This document shows positions 26,123 through 36,411 of a DNA stretch of 64,000 nucleotides, piece by piece. The stretch spans positions 2,108,001 through 2,172,000 of the forward strand of contig NZ_JABJQY010000002.1 in assembly GCF_013155375.1 (NCBI RefSeq), read 5' to 3'. This stretch comes from Nocardioides sp. zg-1308 (lineage in GTDB: Bacteria; Actinomycetota; Actinomycetes; Propionibacteriales; Nocardioidaceae). The translations under genes and the position numbers were made by a program. How positions within the stretch are numbered: the first letter of the stretch is position 1; each line of letters starts with the position of its first letter. Under the pieces are notes generated by a model. It did no database searches and was not told where the DNA came from. It saw only the letters and a list, made by a program, of their open reading frames with translations.

Positions 26123-27112
26123 TCAGACAAGCCCCAGCTCGGTGACCGCGGAGCGCTCGTCGGCGAGCTCGGCGGTCGAGGCGTCGATCCGAGCGCGGGA
26201 GAAGTCGTCGATCTCCAGGCCCTCGACGATCGACCAGTCGCCGCCGGAGGTGGTGACGGGGAACGACGAGACGAGGCCCTCGGGGACGTCGTACTCGCCG
26301 CTGGACACGACCGCCATCGAGACCCAGTCGTCCTGCGCCGAGCCGAACAGCCAGTCCCGGGCGGCGTCGATGGTCGCGGACGCGGCCGAGGCGGCCGAGG
26401 ACGAGCCGCGGGCGTCGATGATGGCGGCGCCGCGCTTGGCGACGGTCGGGATGAAGTCGTTCTCCAGCCAGCCCTGGTCGCCCACGAGCTCGGCGGCGTT
26501 CTGGCCGTTGACCTCGGCGTGGAAGAGGTCGGGGTACTGGGTGGCCGAGTGGTTGCCCCAGATCGTCATCTTCTTGATGTCGGTGACGCTGGCACCGGTC
26601 TTCGCCGCGAGCTGGGAGATCGCCCGGTTGTGGTCGAGTCGGGTCAGCGCGGAGAAGCGCTCGCTCGGGATGTCGGGGGCGTTGCTCATCGCGATGAGCG
26701 CGTTGGTGTTGGCCGGGTTGCCGGTGACACCGATGCGCACGTCGTCGGCCGCGACCGCGTTGAGGGCCTTGCCCTGGGCGGTGAAGATCGCACCGTTGGC
26801 CGAGAGCAGGTCGCCGCGCTCCATGCCGGGACCGCGCGGGCGGGCACCGACGAGCAGGGCGAGGTTGACGCCGTCGAAGATCTTCTCGGCGTCCGCACCG
26901 ATCTCGACGCCGGCGAGGTGCGGGAACGCGCAGTCGTCGAGCTCCATGACGACGCCCTCGAGCGCCTTGAGGGCGGGCTCGATCTCGAGCAGTCGCAGCT
27001 CGATCGGGCGGTCCCCGGCGAGTGCCCCGCTGGCGAGGCGGAAGAGCAGGCTGTAGCCGATCTGGCCGGCGGCGCCGGTGACGGCGACCTTGAGGGGTTC
27101 AGCGGAGGTCAC
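26123..27112 (-). CDS. mdh: Malate dehydrogenase
   Basis: A 329-residue NAD-dependent enzyme that oxidises malate to oxaloacetate in the TCA cycle. The NAD loop is '[21 protein letters not shown]'; substrate arginines are in the mobile loop '[18 protein letters not shown]' and in '[11 protein letters not shown]', and the catalytic His lies in '[13 protein letters not shown]'. It belongs to the longer, cytosolic-type MDH group of about 329 residues. The GTG is preceded by GAGGAG at a nine-base spacing. Confidence 0.96.
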   Translation of the reverse strand: MTSAEPLKVAVTGAAGQIGYSLLFRLASGALAGDRPIELRLLEIEPALKALEGVVMELDDCAFPHLAGVEIGADAEKIFDGVNLALLVGARPRGPGMERGDLLSANGAIFTAQGKALNAVAADDVRIGVTGNPANTNALIAMSNAPDIPSERFSALTRLDHNRAISQLAAKTGASVTDIKKMTIWGNHSATQYPDLFHAEVNGQNAAELVGDQGWLENDFIPTVAKRGAAIIDARGSSSAASAASATIDAARDWLFGSAQDDWVSMAVVSSGEYDVPEGLVSSFPVTTSGGDWSIVEGLEIDDFSRARIDASTAELADERSAVTELGLV

Positions 27113-27182
27113 GGTGGTTACTCCTCGCGAGGTGAGGTCGATGAGTCTGTCCCGCTGACGCTAGCAGCGGGGGGCGGCTGGC

Positions 27183-27881
27183 ATGCTGGCGCCCATGTGG
27201 GGAGCCGTACGACGCCTGGCGGGCCTCGCCACGGCCGGGGTCCTGGCCGCCGGGCTCGCCGGCTGCGCGGGCATCGGCCAGCCCGCGCCGTACGACTCGC
27301 AGGGGATCAACGGGCTCGTCATCCCGACGCCGTCGCCGGACCCCGACGACTTCGTCGACGCCGTCGACAACCCCTGGCTCGCCCTCGAGCCGGGCGCGGC
27401 GTGGCGCTACACGGTCACCAAGGACGGGCGGACCGTGGGCACCATCGACGCCGAGGTGCTCGACACCACCACCGAGGTGGCCGGGCTGACCGCCACCGCC
27501 GTCCGGACCACGACGGACCTCGACGGAGCCGACCGGGACGACCGGGACGTGGAGGAGACGCGGTTCTACGCCCAGGACGACGACGGCAACGTCTGGCTGG
27601 TGGGCGCCGACTCGTTCCCCGGGGCCAGCTGGCGCGCCGGGGAGGGCAACGCCGAGGCGGGGCTGGCGATGCCGGCCGACCCGCGACTGGGCGACGGGTG
27701 GCTGGCCTTCCGTCTCGCCGACGGTCGGGAGAACGTCGTGAGGATCGAGGACCAGTCGCGCCAGATGCTGCAGACGCGCGACGAGGCCGGCACCGCGACG
27801 CGCAGGGTCTACGAGTCGGGGGTCGGCCTCGTCAGCGTCGAGGCCCTCGACGCCGGCTGGCTGGCCGTGCGCGAGCGCTAG
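27183..27881 (+). CDS. Small lipoprotein of unknown function
   Basis: A 232-residue exported lipoprotein. The signal segment ends in 'LAAGLAGC', a clear lipobox. The mature part is a beta-rich domain with 'NPWLALEPGAAWRYTV', 'VTATAVRTTTDLDG'-like alternation and 'FYAQDDDGNVWLVG', similar in outline to exported beta-barrel or lipocalin-like domains, but I cannot name a family. An ATG at 27195 is an alternative start four codons in. Its stop overlaps the end of the convergent aquaporin gene by four bases. Confidence 0.7.
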   Translation: MLAPMWGAVRRLAGLATAGVLAAGLAGCAGIGQPAPYDSQGINGLVIPTPSPDPDDFVDAVDNPWLALEPGAAWRYTVTKDGRTVGTIDAEVLDTTTEVAGLTATAVRTTTDLDGADRDDRDVEETRFYAQDDDGNVWLVGADSFPGASWRAGEGNAEAGLAMPADPRLGDGWLAFRLADGRENVVRIEDQSRQMLQTRDEAGTATRRVYESGVGLVSVEALDAGWLAVRER

Positions 27882-28993
27882 TCGGGGCGGCGCACCTGCG
27901 TGCGGCCGTCGTCGTCGCCGTCGGGGTTGCCCCAGTGGCCGGGCGCGCTCTGCCCGGGCTGTCCCGGGTGGCCGGGCTGCTGGGCCGGGGGAGCACCCCA
28001 CTGCCCGGGCTGGGCCGGCGGCTGCTGCGGGGCCGGCTGGCCCCACTGGCCGGGTGCCACCGGGGGTGCGCCCTGGGGTGCGCCCTGCGGTGCGCCGTAG
28101 GCGGGGTCGGGCTGCTGCGGCGGCACGGGCTGGCCCCACTGCTGCTGCGGGGGAGCGCCCCACGCGGCACCGGGCTGGCCCCAGCCGCCCTGCTGGCCTT
28201 GGTTCCACTGGGCCTCGTAGTTGCCGGGGACGAACTGGTCCTTGCGACCGCCGCCGAAGCTGAGGCCGGAGCCCGCGACGGGGGTGGCGCCCTGGCCGAA
28301 GAGCACGGGGTAGGTGAGCCCGGCGATCGCCGCACCGAGGAGCGGCGCGAGCACGAAGAGCCACAGCTGGACGATCGCGTCGGTGCCGGCGAAGACGCCG
28401 ACCCCGATGGAGCGGGCGGGGTTGACCGAGGTGCCGGTCGCCGCCATCGAGGCGAAGTGGATCATCGCGAGCGACAGGCCGATGGCCAACGGACCGAGCG
28501 CCACGTTGACCTCGTTGCGCTCGTCGGTGACCGCGAGGATCACCCAGAGGAAGACGGCCGTCATGAGCGTCTCGAGCAGCAGCGCGGCCCACCACGCGAA
28601 GTCGAGGGCGCTCTGGTCGCCGAAGAAGTTCTGCGCCATGTTGCCCTCGGCGGAGAAGTCGGGGAAGCCCTGCATGATGCCGAGGAGCGCGGCACCGGCG
28701 AGCAGTCCGCCGAGGAGCTGGGCGGCCATGTAGATGCCGACCTGGTTCCACGGCAGGCGGCCACCCAGCACCGCGCCGAGGGTGACGGCCGGGTTGAAGT
28801 GGCCACCGGAGACGCGGCCGACGGCGTAGGCCATCACCACCACGGTGAGGCCGAAGGTCAGGCCGGTCGCGACGTAGTCGCCCCCGCTGATCAGCGCGGC
28901 ACCGCAGCCGAAGAACACGAGCACGAAGGTGCCCAGCGTCTCCGCGGTGAACTTCTGTCCGGTGGTCGGTGAGTCTGCGACGGTGTCGCTCAT
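27878..28993 (-). CDS. Aquaporin (AqpZ-like) with a long Gly/Pro/Gln tail
   Basis: A 371-residue protein. Residues ~14-236 form a six-helix aquaporin with both NPA motifs (67-69 in 'SGGHFNPAVT' and 191-193 in 'GTSVNPARS'). His180 and Arg194 fit the narrow, water-selective filter of the AqpZ type. The remaining ~125 residues are a low-complexity cytoplasmic tail rich in Gly, Pro, Gln and Trp (repeated 'GQWG' and 'GAPQGAP'), absent from standard AqpZ of about 230 residues. A GGAGGGG site precedes the ATG, and a TAGAGT hexamer (29045-29050, minus strand) is a likely -10. It is divergent from icd. Confidence 0.9.
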   Translation of the reverse strand: MSDTVADSPTTGQKFTAETLGTFVLVFFGCGAALISGGDYVATGLTFGLTVVVMAYAVGRVSGGHFNPAVTLGAVLGGRLPWNQVGIYMAAQLLGGLLAGAALLGIMQGFPDFSAEGNMAQNFFGDQSALDFAWWAALLLETLMTAVFLWVILAVTDERNEVNVALGPLAIGLSLAMIHFASMAATGTSVNPARSIGVGVFAGTDAIVQLWLFVLAPLLGAAIAGLTYPVLFGQGATPVAGSGLSFGGGRKDQFVPGNYEAQWNQGQQGGWGQPGAAWGAPPQQQWGQPVPPQQPDPAYGAPQGAPQGAPPVAPGQWGQPAPQQPPAQPGQWGAPPAQQPGHPGQPGQSAPGHWGNPDGDDDGRTQVRRPD

Positions 28994-29051
28994 GGCGAGC
29001 CCCCTCCAGGGTCATGGTGGCCGCACCCCGCGGCGGCCACGGGAACTCTAG

Positions 29052-31379
<2,328 letters not shown>

Positions 31380-31402
31380 CGCGCACGCGACCCGCGTCAC
31401 AG

Positions 31403-31438
31403 GCAGGACCCCCGGGGAATACTCCTCGGGGGTCCTGC
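31403..31438 (+). terminator. Terminator of icd
   Basis: A perfect 12-bp stem (31403-31414 with 31427-31438) with a 12-base loop lies 24 bases after the icd stop. It ends 14 bases before the next ATG, so that gene's promoter must overlap the hairpin or its transcripts must read through. Confidence 0.85.
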
Positions 31439-31452
31439 TCTTGCGGCCAGTG

Positions 31453-32703
31453 ATGACCACGACTGCGACCGACCAGGCCTCCGGGGCCGCCGAGCCCACC
31501 CCGGAGGACCTCGACGTCGCGTCGGTGACCGCGCGGCACTTCGGCCTCGCCGTGCTGGCGCTGGCGATGGGCGGGTTCGCGATCGGCACGACCGAGTTCG
31601 TGACGATGGGGCTTCTCCCGCAGATCGCCGACGGCGTGGCCGTCTCCATCCCCACCGGCGGCCACCTCATCTCGGCCTATGCCGTCGGCGTCGTCGTCGG
31701 CGCGCCGGTGCTCGCCTTCATGGGCGCCCGGCTGCCGCGCCGGGCGCTGCTGGTGGCGCTGATGGCCGCCTTCGCGGTCGGCAACGCCGTGAGCGCGCTC
31801 GCGACGTCCTACGAGCAGCTGATGCTGGCCCGCTTCGCCGCGGGCCTGCCCCACGGGGCCTACTTCGGCGTGGCGTCCCTGGTCGCGGCCAGCATGGCGC
31901 GGCCCTCGCGCAAGGGTCGCGCGGTCGCGCAGGTGATGCTGGGCCTCTCCGTGGCCAACGTCCTCGGCGTGCCTGCCGCGACGCTGCTGGGCCAGGAGCT
32001 GGGCTGGCGGGCGGCGTTCTGGGCCGCCGCGGGCCTCGCCCTGGTCACGCTCGCGCTCGTCGTGTGGTTCGTCCCGTCGTGCCCCGGTGACGCCGAGGCG
32101 AGTGGTCGGCGTGAGCTCGCGGCCTTCCGGGTCCCGCAGGTGTGGCTGACCCTCCTGGCCGGCGCCGTCGGCTTCGGCGGCATGTTCGCCGTCTACTCCT
32201 ACATCGCCCCCGTCGTCACCGACGTCGGCGGGCTGGGGGAGCGGTCGGTGCCGATCTTCCTGCTGGCGTTCGGGCTCGGCATGGTCGCCGGCACCGGCCT
32301 CGCCGGGATCATGGCCGACTGGTCGATCTTCCGCTCGCTGATCATCGGCGGCTCCGGGATGGCCGCCACGATGCTCGCCTTCTGGGTCGCGGCCCCCCAC
32401 GGGTGGGCCGCCCTGCCCGTCGTCTTCCTCATCACCACGCTCGGCTCCGTGCTGGTGGTCAACCTCCAGCTGCGGCTGATGGACGTGGCCGGCGACGCCC
32501 AGACCCTGGGCGCGGCCCTCAACCACGCCTCGCTCAACATCGCCAACGCGCTCGGCGCGTGGCTCGGCGGGATCGTCATCGCCGCGGGCTGGGGACTGCG
32601 GGCCCCGGCGCTCGTCGGCCTCGGGCTCTCCCTCGCCGGCGTGGCCATCCTGCTGGTCTCGGCGCGCCTGCACGTGCGCGGCAATGCCGTCACGTCCGCC
32701 TGA
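31453..32703 (+). CDS. MFS transporter, AraJ-like efflux group
   Basis: A 416-residue major facilitator with 12 helices. The N-terminal 'GFAIGTTEFVTMGLLPQIA' and 'SAYAVGVVVGAPVL' are typical of the AraJ/YdhP drug-and-sugar efflux group. The loop 2-3 motif A is 'GARLPRRALL', and helix 5 has the 'GVPAATLLGQELGWRAAFW' motif C-like segment found in proton antiporters. The substrate is unknown. Its start lies only 14 bases after the icd terminator stem. Confidence 0.88.
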   Translation: MTTTATDQASGAAEPTPEDLDVASVTARHFGLAVLALAMGGFAIGTTEFVTMGLLPQIADGVAVSIPTGGHLISAYAVGVVVGAPVLAFMGARLPRRALLVALMAAFAVGNAVSALATSYEQLMLARFAAGLPHGAYFGVASLVAASMARPSRKGRAVAQVMLGLSVANVLGVPAATLLGQELGWRAAFWAAAGLALVTLALVVWFVPSCPGDAEASGRRELAAFRVPQVWLTLLAGAVGFGGMFAVYSYIAPVVTDVGGLGERSVPIFLLAFGLGMVAGTGLAGIMADWSIFRSLIIGGSGMAATMLAFWVAAPHGWAALPVVFLITTLGSVLVVNLQLRLMDVAGDAQTLGAALNHASLNIANALGAWLGGIVIAAGWGLRAPALVGLGLSLAGVAILLVSARLHVRGNAVTSA

Positions 32704-32715
32704 TTTTTCCTGCCG

Positions 32716-32744
32716 TTAACAATGCCGGAATCCTTGCGTAGCCT
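32716..32744 (+). promoter_or_regulatory. Promoter of the 52-residue orphan gene
   Basis: TTAACA, a 17-base spacer and TAGCCT form a good vegetative promoter in an AT-richer stretch. The predicted start near 32751 leaves a leader of about 60 bases that ends in a GGAGG ribosome-binding site. Confidence 0.55.
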
Positions 32745-32809
32745 GGCTTTGTAACGATCCAATCAACGGGGGTGGATCGGCCACCCGCAACATTTCCCGG
32801 AGGTGGGTC

Positions 32810-32968
32810 ATGGACGAGGAGAAGATCGAGATCCAGATGGGTCGGCGCCGCGAGCTCGCCGACCGCAACGTGCACGACGTCATCAGCCTGTTCGAGCGAC
32901 GCCAGGACATCCGCGGGATCTACCCAATGGCCGACCTCGTCGCCGACAACGTCGGCTGGGTCGTCTGA
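32810..32968 (+). CDS. 52-residue orphan protein
   Basis: A short gene with strong expression signals: GGAGG seven bases before the ATG and its own promoter (TTAACA-17-TAGCCT). The protein is acidic at both ends with a basic middle ('GRRRELADRNVHDV', 'SLFERRQDIRGIYP') and closes on 'VADNVGWVV'. It has no Cys, signal peptide or membrane helix and reads as a charged helix followed by a hydrophobic tail. I do not recognise it. A regulatory small protein or a modified-peptide precursor are possible, but no modifying enzyme is adjacent. It faces the convergent anti-sigma-like gene. Confidence 0.65.
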   Translation: MDEEKIEIQMGRRRELADRNVHDVISLFERRQDIRGIYPMADLVADNVGWVV

Positions 32969-32976
32969 GCCATCCC

Positions 32977-34179
32977 TCACCGGAAGCCGGGGAGGGCCTG
33001 CGAGCTCCAGGACGCTCCGTCGTCCAACGAGCACCGGAGCACGTCGACCTCCCCGGCCTCGGCCACCAGGCACACCCGGTCCGAGGCCAGGAACACCGAG
33101 TGGTCCTGGGGCGACTGCTGCACCGCCGACACCTCGCCCGCGGCACCCACCCGCAGCGCGCCGTGCGAGCCCGTCGTGAGGTAGGTCGATCCGACGTCGG
33201 AGACCGCGAGCCCTGACAGGTCCCGCAGGTCCCCGGAGCTGCGGGCCCGCTGCCAGGTGCGGGCCGCGTCCGGCGAGGAGGCGACCTCGAGGACGGGCAC
33301 CGAGCCGTCGGGTGCGTCGCCGAGCAGCACGACGGCCACGCCGTCCTGGTGCCCGGCCATCGCGGCGCCCGAGACCGCCCCGGCCCCCGGGCGCGCCACG
33401 CGGCCCTGGAACCAGATCGGCCCGCCGTCGTTCCACCGGAGCTCGACGGCACCGGTGCCGAACGGGACGGCGACGACGAGGTCGCCCGCCGGGGTCGCGT
33501 ACGCCGCCAGCACCTTGCCGCCGTCGGGCGATGGAAGCGGCAGCAGCTTCGTCCCGCGCAGCAGGCGCAGGCCGCCGGGGGTGGGCACCACGGCGTCGCC
33601 GGGCTCGACCGGCACGGCACTGCCCCCGGGGTCGACGACGCGGTCGCGGACGCCCTCCGCGGAGACGCGGAACAGGCCCGAGTCGTCACCGACCAGCCAA
33701 CCGCCCGGGACCTCTGCCAGCGTCGGCGAGTCGCCCTCCAGCACGCTGCCGCGGACGTCGTCGCCGAGCCGGGTCACCAGCGCGGAGCGGCACTGCCGGT
33801 CGGCCGCGGCGTCGTCGGGGCACCCCCGCCACAGCGCCGCGACCCCACCGCCCTCCGACCCGGCGACGGCCCAGGGGTGGACCCGGTCCTCCCCGAGCAC
33901 CTCGCGCACGTCCTCGGGCAGGCGCGCGTCGACCTCGGGCGCACCGTCCCACGTCTCGGTCGGGACCGGCGGCGCCGGATCGGGGGACTGCCGGTCGGGG
34001 TCCAGCCAGCCACCCGCGCCGAGCGCGACCCCGCCGACCACGACCGCGGCGGCGAGCGCCGACGCGACCGTCGTACGACGTCGGCGCCGCGCACGGCCGG
34101 CGCGGGCGAGCACCGCGTCGAAGCCGGGGGGCTCGGCGCGCTCGGCGACGTGCTGGGCGAGGTCGGTGGGCAGGCTCAT
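32977..34179 (-). CDS. Membrane-anchored partner of the ECF sigma factor (anti-sigma-like)
   Basis: A 400-residue protein. A short cytoplasmic part (~1-35, ending in a run of arginines), one membrane helix (~36-57) and an exported ~340-residue region with repeated beta-strand blocks of sialidase/BNR-like appearance ('SSPDAARTWQRARSSGD', 'CSLDDGASWSSQ'). Its ATG overlaps the sigma factor stop by four bases, the usual sigma/anti-sigma arrangement. The cytoplasmic part lacks the HxxxCxxC zinc motif of ZAS anti-sigma domains and is very short, so sigma binding is inferred from context only. Confidence 0.7.
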   Translation of the reverse strand: MSLPTDLAQHVAERAEPPGFDAVLARAGRARRRRRTTVASALAAAVVVGGVALGAGGWLDPDRQSPDPAPPVPTETWDGAPEVDARLPEDVREVLGEDRVHPWAVAGSEGGGVAALWRGCPDDAAADRQCRSALVTRLGDDVRGSVLEGDSPTLAEVPGGWLVGDDSGLFRVSAEGVRDRVVDPGGSAVPVEPGDAVVPTPGGLRLLRGTKLLPLPSPDGGKVLAAYATPAGDLVVAVPFGTGAVELRWNDGGPIWFQGRVARPGAGAVSGAAMAGHQDGVAVVLLGDAPDGSVPVLEVASSPDAARTWQRARSSGDLRDLSGLAVSDVGSTYLTTGSHGALRVGAAGEVSAVQQSPQDHSVFLASDRVCLVAEAGEVDVLRCSLDDGASWSSQALPGFR

Positions 34180-34685
34180 CGGTGGCTCCGCTCGGGCTGC
34201 TGGTCGTCGGAGAGCAGCACCGCGAGCGCCGCGCGCCCGCGTGCCAGGCGGGCCTTGACGGTCCCCACCGGCGCCCCGACCGCCTCGGCCACCTCGTGCA
34301 CCGGCAGGTCGGCCAGGTGGTGCAGCGCGATCGCCTCGCGCTGCGCCACGGGGAGACGGCGCAGGGCGGCGAGGAGGACCAGCCGGTCCTCCGGCAGGTC
34401 GGCGTAGGCCTTCTCGGCGACGAGGCGGTGGCTGACGTCGCGGAAGAAGCGGCTGCGCCGCCAGCGGGTGCGGGTCACGTTGACCGCGACGGTGCGCAGC
34501 CACGCCTCCGGGTTGTCGGCGGCGAGGAACGAGCGGGAGGAGTTCACGGCCCGCGCGAACGCCTCCATCACCGCGTCCTCAGCCTCGACCGGGTCACCGG
34601 TCACGCCGGTGAGCTGGCCGACCAGGCGGCGGTAGGAGGTGGCGTACACCTCCTGCACACGGTCCACCGCGCCGGTCCGGGGCAT
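34176..34685 (-). CDS. ECF (SigE-type) RNA polymerase sigma factor
   Basis: A 169-residue sigma-70-family factor. Region 2 covers ~6-75 ('YRRLVGQLTGVTGDPVEAEDAVMEAFARAV', 'NPEAWLRTVAVNVTRTRWRR') and region 4 covers ~105-158 ('LRRLPVAQREAIALHHLADLPV' and the helix-turn-helix 'VAEAVGAPVGTVKARLARGR'). It lacks region 3, as ECF factors do. An ECF-type promoter (GGAACG-16-CGTCAT) lies about 30 bases upstream, so autoregulation is likely. The following gene encodes its probable membrane partner. The ATG at 34685 is chosen over an upstream ATG that would lie before the promoter's start point. Confidence 0.92.
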   Translation of the reverse strand: MPRTGAVDRVQEVYATSYRRLVGQLTGVTGDPVEAEDAVMEAFARAVNSSRSFLAADNPEAWLRTVAVNVTRTRWRRSRFFRDVSHRLVAEKAYADLPEDRLVLLAALRRLPVAQREAIALHHLADLPVHEVAEAVGAPVGTVKARLARGRAALAVLLSDDQQPERSHR

Positions 34686-34715
34686 GGCCCACCCTCCCAC
34701 TCGTCGTCTGCTCTC

Positions 34716-34743
34716 ATGACGACGACTCGTGGGGAGGCGTTCC
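34716..34743 (-). promoter_or_regulatory. ECF-type autoregulatory promoter
   Basis: On the minus strand GGAACG, a 16-base spacer and CGTCAT match the classical ECF promoter pattern (GGAAC at -35, CGTC at -10) directly before the sigma gene. Confidence 0.7.
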
Positions 34744-34788
34744 GGTTGCACCGGGCCGGAGGTCGGCAGGCGCGACGCGGTCAGCCCG

Positions 34789-35838
34789 TCAGGCGTAGAC
34801 CATGCCCATCGCCTCGCGGACCTCGTCGAGCGTGGCCTCCGCGACCTCGTTGGCCCGCGCGTTGCCGCGACGGAGCACGTCCTCCAGGTAGCCGGGCTCC
34901 GCCTCGAGCTCCGCGCGTCGGGCGCGGAGCGGGGCCAGCTCGGTGTTGATCGCGTCGGTCAGCCGGCCCTTGAGGGCACCGCCGCCGCCGTCGCCGATCT
35001 CCTCGGCGACCGCCGCCGGGTCGACACCCTCGCAGAGGCCGATGAGGGTGAGGAGGTTGGCGACCTCGGGACGGTGGTCCGGGTCGTAGGTGATGACGCG
35101 GTCGCTGTCGGTCTTGGCGCCCTTGAGCTTCTTGGCCGTCTCGTCGGCGGTCATCCGCAGCTCGACGACGTTGCCCTTGGACTTGCTCATCTTGGTGCCG
35201 TCGGTGCCGAGGATCAGCGGCGCCTCGGAGAGGAGCGCCCCCGGCTCGGGGAAGACGGGGGCGTAGCGGTCGTTGAACCGGCGCGCGACCACCCGGGTCT
35301 GCTCGAGGTGGGGGAGCTGGTCGCGACCGACGGGCACGACGTTGGCCTTGCAGAACAGGATGTCGGCCGCCTGGTGCACGGGATAGGTGAGCAGCAGCCC
35401 GCCGATCGAGGTGATGCCGGCCGACTTCGCCTCGTCCTTGACGGTGGGGTTGCGCTGCAGCTCCGCGACGCTGACCAGGCTGAGGAACGGCAGCATCAGC
35501 TGGTTGAGCGCCGGGACCGAGGAGTGGGTGAAGATCGTGGCCCGCTCGGGGTCGAGACCCGCGGCGATGTTGTCGAGCAGCAGGTTGCGCACGTTGCCGG
35601 CGATGTCGCCGCCGACCTCGCGGTCGGTGATCACCTGGTAGTCGGCGATGAGCTGCCAGATCTCCGCGCCGCTGTCCTGCAGGCGGAGGCGGTTGCGGAT
35701 CGAGCCGAAGTAGTGCCCGATGTGCAGCGCGCCGGTGGGGCGGTCACCGGTGAGCATCCGCAGCGAGGCCGGATCGGTGGCCATCTGCTCCTCGATGGCG
35801 TCGCTGCGAGCCTGGGCGGCGCGGAAGGTGTCACTCAC
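34789..35838 (-). CDS. trpS: Tryptophanyl-tRNA synthetase
   Basis: A 349-residue class I synthetase that charges tRNA(Trp). The HIGH motif is literal (39-42 in 'GALHIGHYFGS') and the KMSKS motif is at 216-220 ('GTDGTKMSKSKGN'). Other family segments include 'LIADYQVITDRE', 'THSSVPALNQLMLPFLSLVSV' and 'LLTYPVHQAADILFCKANVVPVG'. The GTG is preceded by AAAGGA at eight bases. It is divergent from the 2H phosphoesterase gene. Confidence 0.97.
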   Translation of the reverse strand: MSDTFRAAQARSDAIEEQMATDPASLRMLTGDRPTGALHIGHYFGSIRNRLRLQDSGAEIWQLIADYQVITDREVGGDIAGNVRNLLLDNIAAGLDPERATIFTHSSVPALNQLMLPFLSLVSVAELQRNPTVKDEAKSAGITSIGGLLLTYPVHQAADILFCKANVVPVGRDQLPHLEQTRVVARRFNDRYAPVFPEPGALLSEAPLILGTDGTKMSKSKGNVVELRMTADETAKKLKGAKTDSDRVITYDPDHRPEVANLLTLIGLCEGVDPAAVAEEIGDGGGGALKGRLTDAINTELAPLRARRAELEAEPGYLEDVLRRGNARANEVAEATLDEVREAMGMVYA

Positions 35839-35885
35839 GCGGCCGATCCTTTCACGCGGCCGATCGGCGCCGCGAACGGGTTCTG

Positions 35886-35891
35886 TAGGGT
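35886..35891 (+). promoter_or_regulatory. TAGGGT -10 element of the 2H phosphoesterase gene
   Basis: TAGGGT ends seven bases before the GTG at 35899. A GGAG is present but touches the start codon, so it cannot act as a ribosome-binding site for it, which fits a leaderless start. Confidence 0.5.
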
Positions 35892-35898
35892 TCCGGAG

Positions 35899-36408
35899 GT
35901 GCCCACCATCGGAGTAGCCATCGCGATCCCCGAGCCCTGGGCGACCGAGCTGCAGGACTACCGGACGTCCATCGGCGACGCGACCGCGACGCACATCCCG
36001 ACCCACATCACGCTCATCCCGCCGACCGAGGTCGCGGACTCCGACCTCGACGCCGTGACCGGGCACCTGGCCGAGGCGTCCGCCGGCGTGGACCCCTTCG
36101 ACATCCACCTCCGCGGCACCGGGACCTTCCGTCCCGTGTCGCCGGTGGTGTTCGTGATGCTGGCCGAGGGCATCTCGGCGTGCGAGCTGCTCGCCGACGC
36201 CGTACGCCGCGGGCCGCTCGCGATGGACCTCCACTTTCCCTACCACCCGCACGTGACGATCGCCCACCACCTCGACGACGCGACCCTCGACCGGGCCTTC
36301 GACGAGCTCGCGACCTTCGAGTGCCGGTTCCCGGTCGGGGCGTTCAGCCTCTACGTCCACGACGAGCACGCCGGTTGGCAGCCCACCCACCACTACGAGC
36401 TGGGCTGA
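35899..36408 (+). CDS. 2'-5' RNA ligase / 2H phosphoesterase family protein
   Basis: A 169-residue protein with the two catalytic H-x-T-x motifs of the 2H superfamily: His36-Ile-Thr38 ('THITLIPP') and His118-Val-Thr120 ('YHPHVTIAHH'). Members act on cyclic phosphates or 2'-5' linkages of RNA or nucleotides; the substrate here is unknown. It ends three bases before the YihY gene and is probably cotranscribed with it. Confidence 0.88.
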   Translation: MPTIGVAIAIPEPWATELQDYRTSIGDATATHIPTHITLIPPTEVADSDLDAVTGHLAEASAGVDPFDIHLRGTGTFRPVSPVVFVMLAEGISACELLADAVRRGPLAMDLHFPYHPHVTIAHHLDDATLDRAFDELATFECRFPVGAFSLYVHDEHAGWQPTHHYELG

Positions 36409-36411
36409 GCG

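Noticed and set aside
32810..32968. The 52-residue gene as a lasso- or lanthipeptide precursor
   Set aside because: No Cys, no recognisable leader motif and no modifying enzyme or dedicated protease nearby; the neighbours are an MFS exporter behind it and an anti-sigma-like gene facing it.
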